Of a stretch of 64,000 bases of DNA, positions 10,556-20,735 are shown piece after piece. Origin of the DNA: Mycoplasma phocoeninasale (GTDB lineage: Bacteria; Bacillota_I; Bacilli_A; Mycoplasmatales; Metamycoplasmataceae); contig NZ_CP051480.1 of NCBI RefSeq assembly GCF_012934885.1, positions 248,001 to 312,000 on the forward strand. The letters run 5' to 3'. Every line of letters begins with the position of its first letter. Positions within the stretch are counted from its first letter, which is position 1. The translations under genes were made by a program, and so were the position numbers. Under the pieces are notes generated by a model. That model saw nothing but the letters and a program-made list of their open reading frames with translations, made no database searches and had not been told where the DNA came from.

Positions 10556-12499
10556 TTAGAAGTCAATGTTTGATGCATATTTTGCATTTTCTTGAATAAA
10601 ATCACGACGTGGTTCAATTTCATCGCCCATTAATGTCTCGAAGGTCATTTCACAGATGGCAACATCATCGATTTGAACCTGAAGCATTTTACGGGTGGCA
10701 GGATCCATTGTAGTTTCCCAAAGTTGTTCTGGGTCCATTTCCCCTAACCCTTTGTATCTTTGAATTGAAACATTTCTTTTGTCTTCTAGATTAGCAAGAA
10801 TTTCATCCCTTTGATTATCATTGTAAGCATATTCGACAATTTTTCCAGTTGATATTTTATATAGTGGTGGCTGAGCGATATATACAAATCCGTATTCAAT
10901 TAATGGGCGCATATGTGAATAGAAAAATGTTAGTAGTAGTGTTGTGATGTGAGCTCCATCGACGTCGGCATCGGTCATAATAACAATTTTGTGATATTTT
11001 AATTTATTGATATTAAAATCTTCACCAATGCCTGTGCCAAGGGCATTAATCATTGTAGCAATTTCTTTATTAGCTAAGACAGTTGAAATGTCATTTTTCT
11101 TTGAGTTAATAACTTTTCCCCGTAGTGGCAGAATTGCTTGAATTGCTCGGTCACGTCCCATTTTGGCTGAACCACCAGCTGAGTTACCTTCGACAATAAA
11201 TAATTCACGTAATTCAGGATTTTTAGAAGAACAGTCTGCTAGTTTTCCTGGAAGTCCACTGATATCCATGTCGTTTTTCTTATTTAAATTCTTTTGCGCT
11301 TCTTCGTTGATTCGATTTTTACGGTTTTCTAAACATTTTTCGATATATCTTTTAGCAAATTCAGGATTTTCGGCCATAAATCTTTCAAGTTTAAGTGAAA
11401 CAATTTTATTAGTTGCAATTCTGGCATCTTTACTTTCTAGTTTAGCTTTAGTTTGACCTTCAAAGATTGGATCGGTGTGCTTAACTGAAATAATTGCATA
11501 TAGGCCTGGTTTAATGTCATCCCTTGTGAACTTATCAAAATTACCTTTAACTAACTTATTTTCTTCAACATAGTTGTTAAAAATTCTAATTAAAGCATCA
11601 TATAACCCTTGAACATGAGTTCCACCTTCACTGGTGTTAATATTATTGGCATAAGATAGGATATTTGAAAAATTATCATTATTATATTGCATTACCACCT
11701 CAACCATAACATCAGCTGAGTTAGTAATAGTTTTATCTCTAAATGTACCTTCAGCATAAATAAGTTCTGGTACAATCGCTTTTTTAACGTGGCTAATTTG
11801 ACCAAAGTAATCAATTATTCCACCTTCATAGTAGTAGCTTATTTTATTATCGGCAGCAACGTCGCAAATATTAATACGTAGCCCACGATTTAAAAATGCC
11901 ATTTGTTTGGAGTGATCTAAAATATTTCCAAACTCAATGTTGTTTTTTTCCATAATGGCATAATCAGGGTGAAATTTAATTCTTGTTCCAGTTTCTTCTA
12001 GTGGAACTTCACCAATCACCTCTAGTGGTTTTACTGGATATCCGCCATTAATAAATTTTTGATAGTGAAGTTTACCATCTCTTTTAACTCAAACTTCAAA
12101 AACGTCACTTAGAGCATTAACAACTGATGCTCCAACCCCATGAAGTCCTCCAGATACCTTGTAAGTATCACTATCAAATTTTCCTCCAGCATGTAAAACT
12201 GTTAGTATTGTTTCAACAGCTGATTTTTTAGTTTTTTCATGAATACCAACCGGCATTCCTCTTCCGTTGTCAATTACTTCAACAACATTATCAGGATATA
12301 AATTAATATCAATTGATGTGGCAAAACCCGCCATTGCTTCATCAACTGAGTTATCGACGATTTCCCAGATTAGGTGATGAAGTCCCTTTGATCCAATTGA
12401 CCCAATATACATTCCAGGTCTTTTTCTAACGGCTTCAAGTCCTTCTAGAACCTGAATATTATCAGCCTCATATTTGTGTACATCTTCTGTTCTACTCAT
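10556..12499 (-). CDS. gyrB: DNA gyrase subunit B
   Basis: This 647-residue ATPase subunit of gyrase introduces negative supercoils with GyrA. The GHKL ATPase domain is seen in [27 protein letters not shown] and [13 protein letters not shown]. The TOPRIM domain follows with [16 protein letters not shown] and [10 protein letters not shown], and a GyrB-type C-terminus ends RDFIQENA. The TOPRIM motif is normally EGDSAGG. Here residue 439 is Asn, equivalent to E. coli GyrB Asp426. The start at 12499 has GAGGT upstream. gyrA is not adjacent. Two kinase-like genes follow in the same transcript. Confidence 0.96.
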
Positions 12500-12630
12500 A
12501 GACTACCTCACTTTAGTTTGTTATTTAATTTTTTTCATAATTTAAAATCATTTTTAATGCACTATACACGGCAAATATGCACTAATAAATATAATTATAT
12601 AAGAAAATATGCGCTTTTTTTCTTTGCACA

Positions 12631-12655
12631 AAAAACCAACCGAAGTTGGTTAGTT
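12631..12655 (-). terminator. Terminator of lemA, between lemA and gyrB
   Basis: On the minus strand AACCAAC, a TTCG tetraloop and GTTGGTT are followed by Ts. This is a 7-bp stem with a very stable UUCG loop, five bases after the lemA stop. It should separate the lemA transcript from gyrB. Confidence 0.85.
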
Positions 12656-13321
12656 TTAGAATTTCATTTCTGATAGTGAAGATGTGTCGACATCTTGTCT
12701 TTCTTGTTCACTAGCAGAAAATAATGGTTGGTTATAAGCTCCAATTTTTTTAGCAACGCAATTGGTTCAGAAAGTATAAATTTGTGAGTTAAATGAGTTA
12801 ACTTTCATATTATAAATTCTAATGGTTGAATATATTTCATCTTCTTGTAAAGCTATTTCAGTATTGAATTGTAAGAACAATTGACTTGCTTTTAAATCAG
12901 GGTATGCTTCAAATTGTAAGTTAATATTTCTTTGAATACTATCCAATTGTGCCTTCAATTCAGTAACGTTGTTTTCATTTTCTAATTCAACTAGTTTTGA
13001 TCTCATTCTAGTAACTTCTGTTAATGTTGAGTTTTCGAATTTTGCATAGCCTTTTACGGCATCTAGTTGTTTAATTAATGTTGCTCTTCTTTTCTTTTCA
13101 GCAGCTTGAATAAGTGACGAAGCTTCTTGAATTTCATTGATTTTTCTTAGTAAGTAATTCTTTCTAACATAGTAGCCGATAAGAAAAAAACCAAGAGTAA
13201 GAAAAAAGAATAAAACGAATAAGAATTTTTCAAAACCGGTTGGTTCTGGTTTTTTTATTGTATTATCAACATTGGGCTTAAAACCTTCATTAGATTGTGG
13301 ATTTCTTGTGTCAAATAACAT
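12656..13321 (-). CDS. LemA family membrane protein
   Basis: This 221-residue protein has a cytoplasmic N-terminus rich in polar residues, one membrane segment at about 30-52 (FLFVLFFFLTLGFFLIGYYV) and a long helical domain. The helical part carries the LemA pattern: LIKQLDAVKGYAKFENSTLTEVTRMRS, ENNVTELKAQL, YPDLKAS..FLQFN and the IRIYN..VNSFN segment. LemA proteins are single-pass proteins with a four-helix cytosolic or surface domain of unclear function, often next to membrane or peptidase genes. It has a strong AAGGAG and follows a large membrane protein gene by 42 bases. Confidence 0.93.
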
Positions 13322-13363
13322 TTTTTTCTCCTTGTACGTTAATAATTATACTATTAAATTGGT

Positions 13364-15238
13364 TTAAATAATTCCATTTAAAACTTGGTCAATCATTCTT
13401 AGTGAAACTTTTGTATCATCTAGATTATTAATGTGAATTGAAATTCCATAGTTATCAATTAAGAATTTGGAATTATTTTTTAGTTCAGGCAGTCTTCTAT
13501 AAAAACTGTTAATTATTCTAATTGCTTTTTGTAGTTCAACAAAATTGCTAGCCGCTTGAACATTGAAAGTAATGCCATTATTATCATTATCTGGATTTAA
13601 ATCAGCATTTCCAAGAGCGCTAATGGCGTGGCTATTATTATCATCATAAGCATAAATTTCAGCGCCTTCAGTTGATAGAACAAATTTTTGGTTAGTAAAA
13701 GTTTTCTTAAGCTCTGAAAATTTATAGTAACGAACATAAGGCACTTCAACACTGTAACCCTGTTTGAAAACTACATCAATTTCATTATGTGCTTCGAATG
13801 ATGTTAGCTTAACTATTAGCTCAGTGGTTGAATTGGTAAAATCTGATCCAATAATTTCATAAATTGTATTCCGGTCAGCTCTTTTGGTGATTAACGAGAA
13901 AATTCGACCTCCGATAATTTTATTAAGTCAGTAAATTTGATTAATATTTACATCCTTGCTAACTGATTTGATGTCTTTATAAGTCGAGACATAGCGACTA
14001 CCTAGTTCAGTAAAATTTTCTGAAGCAATATAGTTATTTAAGTAAGCCTTAGTTAATGATTTAAAAGTTGGTTTTAGTAAATAAATCATTTTGCTAATAA
14101 GAGCTTCATTAATTTCCTCAATCGTTCATCGATCTTCTAAATTAATTTCATATGGTAGTCAATTGTGAATGCTTGAGAAGAAAAGTAGTGAATTGTCATA
14201 TTCTCTAGACGAGTAGAGATTAGTATTGATTTTTGAAAGTGGGTATGTACGCTCTCCTTTTGAAAGCATATACTTTTCATATTCAATGAATTTTTCTTGA
14301 ACACTAGCAGTAAAATAAGTGAACATTTTAACCTTGTCATTAAAATCAAAACCATAGTAGCGGTGAAACTCTGGATTTTCTAAAACAAAGTTTCCCTTTT
14401 TTAGTGCCTTATCATATTCTTTTAGTGTCATGACTTTTGAGCTATCTTCAACAAAGGAAAAATCGGGTAAGTAATTTGTGGTAATGCTTGTCGCATTTTT
14501 AATCGTTACAAATGGTGTTGGTTCAACATGTTCTGCTGTAATTGTAATTGTTCTGACTGAGTCACCTGATTTATAAGTAACGGTACGATACCCATAGGTA
14601 ACAATGTTTCTTCATTCAAGAGTTGAATATAGAAGATCATAGTAGTGTGAATTTCGAATATCATATTTATTAACTGCATAGAAGCAGGCAAACTTTGAAT
14701 TATCTATAAATGTTTTTAACTCTTTTCAGTCATAGTTGTAAATTTTATTAATTTGTAATTCTTTTAGCACGAAGTCTTTAATATCTTGAAGTGAATATCG
14801 TGAATATATTTGCACTAGAATTTGGTTATTTCTGTACAATAGTGCAGCAATTTTTTCTTCACGCTCCGAAGCAAATTTATTAAATTCTTTTATAATTTTT
14901 TTATTTTTAATTAAATAACTCATAAAAAATAAACCAATAATAACAATACTAAAAGCAATAATGAAGCCGTTAGCAACTTTTCTTGCTGTAATTTTATTTT
15001 CTTTTTTATTAGTTAAAATTTCATTTTCTAGTGAATTAACAGTAATCTCATTACGCTTGTATTCTTCGAATAATGCTTTATCAGCTTCATTAGTGATTTT
15101 TTCTTTAAACACCTTGTCAAATTTATCTTTAATATTTTCAACAAGTGGTTCATAAAATTTTTGAATCGGATTGCGAAAAATATCATCCATATTGACTTCT
15201 ATTTTTCGAGTTTGATTATTATCATTTTTAATTTCCAT
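13364..15238 (-). CDS. Conserved membrane protein next to LemA (possibly DUF3137-like)
   Basis: This 624-residue protein is read through TGA. The first 85 residues are charged, followed by a membrane segment (about 88-108, GFIIAFSIVIIGLFFMSYL), possibly with a re-entrant partner. The remaining 500 residues are mixed alpha/beta and polar, with no motif I can name. DUF3137 proteins are often paired with LemA, so this is a candidate assignment by position only. The start has AAAGGGG. It lies between an acidic-tailed membrane protein upstream and lemA downstream; the three probably act together at the membrane. Confidence 0.75.
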
Positions 15239-15266
15239 ATATCCCCTTTAGATATTATTATAATAA

Positions 15267-15303
15267 AATAAATAAGACAATTTTTAAAACCGCCTTATTT
15301 ATT
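15267..15303 (-). repeat. Perfect 10-bp inverted repeat between two membrane genes
   Basis: AATAAATAAG (15267-15276) and CTTATTTATT (15294-15303) are exact complements around a 17-base loop. They lie just after the stop of the gene ending at 15308 and about 30 bases before the next start. It has no real T-run, so it may be an mRNA processing or stability hairpin, or a weak attenuator, rather than a full terminator. Confidence 0.5.
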
Positions 15304-15307
15304 GAGT

Positions 15308-16513
15308 TTAATTAATTTTAAAGAAATCATCGTCTTCATCCTCCACGATAGACAAACGTGGTTTTTTCTTTCAATTATGTTTTGGCTGCTCTGGATAATT
15401 GTTATCATTTTCTAGCTGATTTGAATCACTTGATTTTTGTTCTAAAATCTGATCATCTTCTAGTATATTGCTATCAAGTTCAAAATCTTCATCATCTTGT
15501 ATTGGTTTAATGTCTTTTTCTTGTTGCTGGCTCTCATCTATGATATCAAACTGAATTTCATGGTCAGCTTCCTCAATTGGATGAATTTCAATTTTGCTTT
15601 GTTCTACCAGCTCATGACTTTCAGCTTGAATTGTTTCAGAAACATTATTATCATGATAATCATCTAAATGATTTTTAGCTAGCACTTGATCTTTATTCGA
15701 ACGATCATCTAGACTATTATCGACATTTTCAAGTGGCTGACTTGCCGAGATAACAAAATCATCGACGTTAGCTTTTTTGGAATTATCTGGCTCACTTTTA
15801 GCATTAATTTCGTAGTGGATGTTTTTTGATTTAGCTTCAATTTGTTCTTGTCTATTTTTTTCACGTTTCTTTTTTGACATGCTAAATCTTTGGAGTTTTT
15901 TATCACTAACAAAGAAAATAAATATAGACAATGCTAGTATTAGAATTGCCACTGTAAAGCCGATAGCAATACCACTTCGATTACCAGCAAAGCTAAGAAT
16001 TGCGAAAATAAAAGTTCCAAAAACACCCGGAGTGTATAGATTTGGGAGCGCCGGATCTTTAATTTCAGTTTTGCCTTTAAATAATTCAAATCATTTGGTA
16101 AAAATAACATTGAAGGCAGTATGATGATTATATTCTATTCCCTTTAGTTCAATTGTGTAAAAGACCATACTACCAATGGCAATTAACGATATGTATCAAA
16201 AAATTAGACGACCGAGACTAAAATTAAAAACCGAAAACTTAAAAGTTTTTTCCAAATTAAAAATCTTGTAAATAGCAACAAATAAAATTAGAGCATAAAA
16301 AAGTGGGGCAAACATCCCAAATATTACATTTAGTGTATATGAGTGAATGGTGCTTAACCCTTTAATATTAATATATGAAATAATAGTGAAAAACGTCGTT
16401 ATTAATATAACAACGGTTCATAAGAAATTTTTATCCCGAGTGGCATAATATGTTTTCTGTTTCTTTGTTTTTTTGATGTGGTTTTGATTTTCACCATTAG
16501 TATTATTTAACAT
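15308..16513 (-). CDS. Polytopic membrane protein with long acidic C-terminal tail
   Basis: This 401-residue protein is read through TGA. The first half has about five membrane segments, including IILITTFFTIISY-like, FGMFAPLFYALILFVAIY, FWYISLIAIGSMVFY and FTVAILILALSIFIFF. The second half (about residues 208-401) is a soluble, very acidic tail rich in D, E, Q, S and N that ends DEDDDFFKIN. I do not recognise a function. It resembles a family annotated in Mollicutes only as an MSC_0882-type membrane protein, which is a tentative match. It follows the RNase J homologue by 29 bases with an AAGGG site. Confidence 0.75.
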
Positions 16514-16542
16514 AGTTTTCCCTTTATATGTTATCACACAAA

Positions 16543-18198
16543 CTATATTTCATACAAGGTAATTACCACAATTGGTTCTTTATTAATCATTTTTGACGTT
16601 TTTCTTTTAATTGTTTTTCGCAATTTTTCTTGAATTTCTTTTAGTTTAATTTCCTGTGGTGTTTTATCAGCAAACTCTTTATAAAACAAATCATTAACGA
16701 TTTTATTAACAATATCCTTATTTTCTTTGGTTAAAATTCCATATGAAGCAATTTGCAAGTCATTAATCGGTTGTTTTGTTTTAAAATCGATAAGCGAACT
16801 AATGGCTAAAACTCCATCCCGTGATAGATTTTCACGCTCATTAATCACCTCATGTGAGATGTCGCCGATGCCAAGACCGTCAATAACAACATCACAAACC
16901 AAACGAATGCTATGTTTTTGGCTAACAAGTTCATTATTTACAAATTCAGCAACTTTACCATTTTGTAAAACAAGGCAATCATTTAAATTCATTCCAACTT
17001 CACGAGCAACTTCTGTTGCCACGACTAAATAACGGTATAGTCCTTGAATGGGAATAAAGTACTTCGGTTTAAGAATACTCAAAGCATTGCGAATATCTTC
17101 TTTGGCAGGATTACATGAATAGTACTGATCTGAGCCTAGTTCAACTAAATTTGGGGTATTTCTTGCAATTTCGTCTAAAGTTAGCGCATAGTTAACTTCA
17201 AGGCCGTTGACTGGCGGTGCAATAATAATAACGGCGTCATTATTTTTTAGCTTTAAATATACATCATTATTAGATGCAATACGAATAAATCTAAGATAGA
17301 GTCTTTCAATTGCTCCGGTCACTAAAATAACTGCATTTTTTACTTCATTAGCAACTCGGTAGTCAATAAATTCAGGTCATTGTAAATCTGGATTAATTTT
17401 TGCGACTAAATTAATTAGCTGTGAGTATGTTCTACCATAAGTGATTACAGGACGGTTATATTTTTTCGCTAAAATTAAAATCTCATGAGCCGTAATCATA
17501 TCCTCATCATATAAACCGACAATGATTCGGGCATCATCTGGAGTTTCTTTAAATTTATACTCAATTTTTTTAGAGATTCATAACTTATCAATGCTTTTAC
17601 CTTTGTAGGCACTGAAACCAGAATCCATAATTAGCATCTGAAGTGGCTTATTATTGTCAATGATTTTCTTAATAGCAGAGTAGTTGGTTTTCCCGTAAGG
17701 TCCAAGATCGCCATCAACAAAGTTCACCATAAATAAAATATTTCCCTCGTTGTACTCAAAGTTAAATCCAACCTCACCTGGTAACCCCCCAGCTAAATCA
17801 AAAGCCGTAACCTTAACATCATTAAATTTCATTGAGTCACGAATTACTTTAATTTCATAATTAGCATTTTCAATGTTATATTTTGAAATTCGATCTAATA
17901 AGACAATTTTATTAAAAGCGCTAGTATAAACTTTTAGGTTTTTAATTTTCATTAAAAGCCAAGGAATAGCAGAAAATGTCGAATTGTGCACATCAGTTAA
18001 AAATAGTCCAACAATGTCTTTCTGTCTTTTTTCAAGAAACTCATAGTTGCAAATTAGTGTGTCAATTCCATTGTGAGCATTAATTGGTACTTTAGTCCCA
18101 GAATTAATAATAAAAATCTTGCCATTAATTTCTAAAATGTAAGCATTTTTACCATTTTCATCTAAACCACCTAAAGCAAAAAAATTTATTTTATTCAT
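16543..18198 (-). CDS. RNase J-family protein lacking the metal-binding histidines
   Basis: This 551-residue protein is read through TGA. The overall RNase J plan is clear: N-terminal metallo-beta-lactamase start FFALGGLDENGKNAYILEI, beta-CASP region, the LKPKYFIPI segment, and the C-terminal domain beginning about VCDVVIDGLGIGDI. The catalytic parts are gone. The HxHxDH motif reads TDVHNSTFSAIP, the H(V/A)SGHA motif reads YYSCNPA, and the FIPIHGEYR His reads FIPIQGLYR. It is therefore probably not a nuclease by itself and resembles an RNase J2-type partner. An active RNase J1 is expected elsewhere in the genome. Confidence 0.88.
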
Positions 18199-18312
18199 AG
18201 CTATTCTCCTCCATTATTTTTGTGAAAATGTCATGGTAATATTAACAATTAATAATGCTAATTTTATCAAATTATAAAAAAAATAAGCAATTTGTTAAAA
18301 AAGTTATTGACT

Positions 18313-18342
18313 TGCATTTATGAAATTGAAAATCTATATAAT
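18313..18342 (+). promoter_or_regulatory. apt promoter (leaderless start)
   Basis: TTGCAT (18313-18318) and TATAAT (18337-18342) are spaced by 18 bases. The -10 box ends nine bases before the apt ATG at 18352, and there is no ribosome binding site between them, so the mRNA should begin at or within a few bases of the start codon. Confidence 0.55.
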
Positions 18343-18351
18343 TTTATTGTT

Positions 18352-18870
18352 ATGGAATTAAAAAAATTTATTAGAACAGTTGATGATTTTCCAGAAAAAG
18401 GTGTCAAATTTAAGGACATATCATTATTGCTAGCAAATGGAGAAGCACTTCACTACACAATCGATAAAATGGTTGAATTAGCTAAAGATGCTGATATTAT
18501 TGTTGGCCCTGATGCCCGCGGTTTTTTATTTGGAACCCCAGTAGCGGCAAAGCTATCAAAACCTTTTATTATGGTGAGAAAAAAGGGGAAACTTCCAGGA
18601 AAAGTTATTAGCTGCAATTATGGACTTGAATATGGAAAAAACATTTTGGAAATTCAAAGTGGACTAGTCAAGGCTAAACAAAAAGCCGTAATTATTGACG
18701 ACGTTTTAGCCACCGGCGGTACACTTGAAGCCATTACGAAATTATTAAAAGAACAAGAAGTTGAAATATTAAGAATAATTGTTTTAATGGAATTGGAAGG
18801 CTTTGATGCTCGCAGAAGATTACCTTTTGATATCCAAAGTTTAATATATATTGAAAAAGACGGAGAATAA
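18352..18870 (+). CDS. apt: Adenine phosphoribosyltransferase
   Basis: This 172-residue purine-salvage enzyme makes AMP from adenine and PRPP, essential in organisms without de novo purine synthesis. The motifs are FPEKGVKFKDIS at the N-terminus, GPDARGF (52-58) and the PRPP-binding loop VIIDDVLATGGT (113-124). The start at MELKKF is chosen over an upstream in-frame ATG because it matches family length and the -10 box lies inside the longer version. It overlaps the pepF ribosome binding site at its end, so the two are an operon. Confidence 0.95.
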   Translation: MELKKFIRTVDDFPEKGVKFKDISLLLANGEALHYTIDKMVELAKDADIIVGPDARGFLFGTPVAAKLSKPFIMVRKKGKLPGKVISCNYGLEYGKNILEIQSGLVKAKQKAVIIDDVLATGGTLEAITKLLKEQEVEILRIIVLMELEGFDARRRLPFDIQSLIYIEKDGE

Positions 18871-18874
18871 AAAT

Positions 18875-20701
18875 ATGAAAACCTACAATTCATATGATGA
18901 AGTAGAAGAAAAATACAAATGAGATCTAGAAAGTATTTTAGAGAACAAAAGTTTTGAAGAGCTGGAGAATGAATATTTTCAACTAATAGAAGAAGGCATT
19001 TCTATCAAAGACAGCAAATATGATTCACTAGAAAATTATCTAGAGTACCTTAAATTATCAGAGAAGGTTTTAATTCTAAACAACAGAATTAGTAACTACT
19101 TATCAAACAAACTAAACACAAACATTGTTGATCCAGAAATAAATATGAAAGTGGCTCAGTTTGAATTAAAATCAGCTGAATATGCTAAAAGAGCTGGTTC
19201 AGAAGTTAATCGAATTGCAAAAAATCAAGATAAAATCAAAAAATGATTAACAGACCCTCGTTTAAAAGATGTCAAAAAAGATCTTGAAGCTAGTTTGGAA
19301 GAACTAAAATATAAGTTGGATGAAAAAGTTGAAACGTATTTAAATGATACAAGTAGCGGTAATCCTTCACCAGAAGAAATATTTTCAGTATTAACTGATA
19401 GTGAAATTGATTTTGGATATGCAATTTCAGCTAAAGGCAAAAAGCATAAAATTACTGAAGCAACAAGAATGTCATTGCTAAAAAGTGATGATGAAATGAT
19501 TAGAAAGTCAACTTATTTTAATTATCCTAAGGCCTTTCTAAATCATAAGCAATCACTAGCAAAAATGCTATATCAACATTTCAAAGAAGCATCAGTTCAA
19601 TCACTATACCGCGGTTATGACTCAACACTGCAATCAATTCTATCAGTAGATCACGTTGATGAAAAATTGTTAAAAATAATTTATCAATCAATTCAAAAGA
19701 ATATGCATATTTTTAGAAAATTTTATAAAGCTAAAGAAAAGTTCTTTTACCAAAAATTTAATAAAAAAATGCAAAAATGAGACAATAATGTTGATTTAAT
19801 TAAATTAAAAAATCATTACAGCATTGAGGATGCTCAGAATATTCTGCTGCAATCGATAAAGATAATGCCATATGAATACTATGACACAGTAAAAAAAGCG
19901 ATTGAAGAAAGATGAGTTGATTATGTAAATGTTCCTGCTAAACGCAGTGGGGCATATTCAATTGGTGGATCTTATGGTATTGATAAAAAGTTTATTTTAA
20001 TGAATTTTGATGGTACCTTACATTCGGTTAACACATTATGCCATGAAATGGGACACTCAATGCATTCATATTTTTCCGATAAATGTCAACATCCTTTTAG
20101 AAGTCAATATCCAATCTTTTTAGCAGAAATTGCCTCAATTTTTAATGAGTTATTACTAAATGATTATTTAAATGAAAATGCCAAGAGCGAGGAAGAAAGA
20201 TTTTATCTGCTAAATCAAAGCATCAATGACTTTATTGGTACAGTCCTAAGACAAGGTGCATGATCAAATTTTGAATTCGATGTTTATAACCGCATTGATG
20301 CAAATGAGGCAATCAACACTTATGAAACCCTAGAAGAGATTTATGTAGAAAATGCTAAAAAATATGCAATTGATCCTAAAAAAGTAAAAATTGGTGACCC
20401 AACTAATGTTTATGCAGTAATGGTTCCACATTTCTACTACTACTTCTATGTTTATAAATATGCTCTAGGCTACATTGTTGCTAATGTATTTTTCCAAAAG
20501 TATAAAACTGAAGGCAAGACAGCATTAGAGAACTATATTGATAAATTTCTAAGTGCTGGTGACCGTAGCTGGCCCGCTGAAATTCTCAAAGATGCTGGCG
20601 TTGATATTTATTCAGAGCAAATTTACGATCAAGCATTTGAAATACTAGAAGATAAAGTTAACAAATATATTAAATATGGTAAGAAAATTTTTAGTAAATA
20701 A
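18875..20701 (+). CDS. pepF: Oligoendopeptidase F (M3B zinc peptidase)
   Basis: This 608-residue protein is read through four or more TGA codons. The zinc motif HEMGHSMH (HExxH at 390-394) with the downstream Glu in AEIASIFNE identifies the M3 family; the N-terminal YKWDLESIL and the C-terminal [12 protein letters not shown] are PepF hallmarks. It cleaves short peptides in the cytosol, supplying amino acids from imported oligopeptides. It starts four bases after apt with GGAGA inside the apt end, and is followed by a strong terminator. Confidence 0.96.
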
Positions 20702-20735
20702 AAAAACTCAAGTTTCGCGCTTGAGATTTTTTTAT
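20701..20735. terminator. Bidirectional terminator between pepF and yidC
   Basis: CTCAAG/CTTGAG form a 6-bp stem with a 7-base loop, flanked by an A-run on the left and a T-run on the right. It can therefore end both pepF (+) and yidC (-). Confidence 0.8.
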
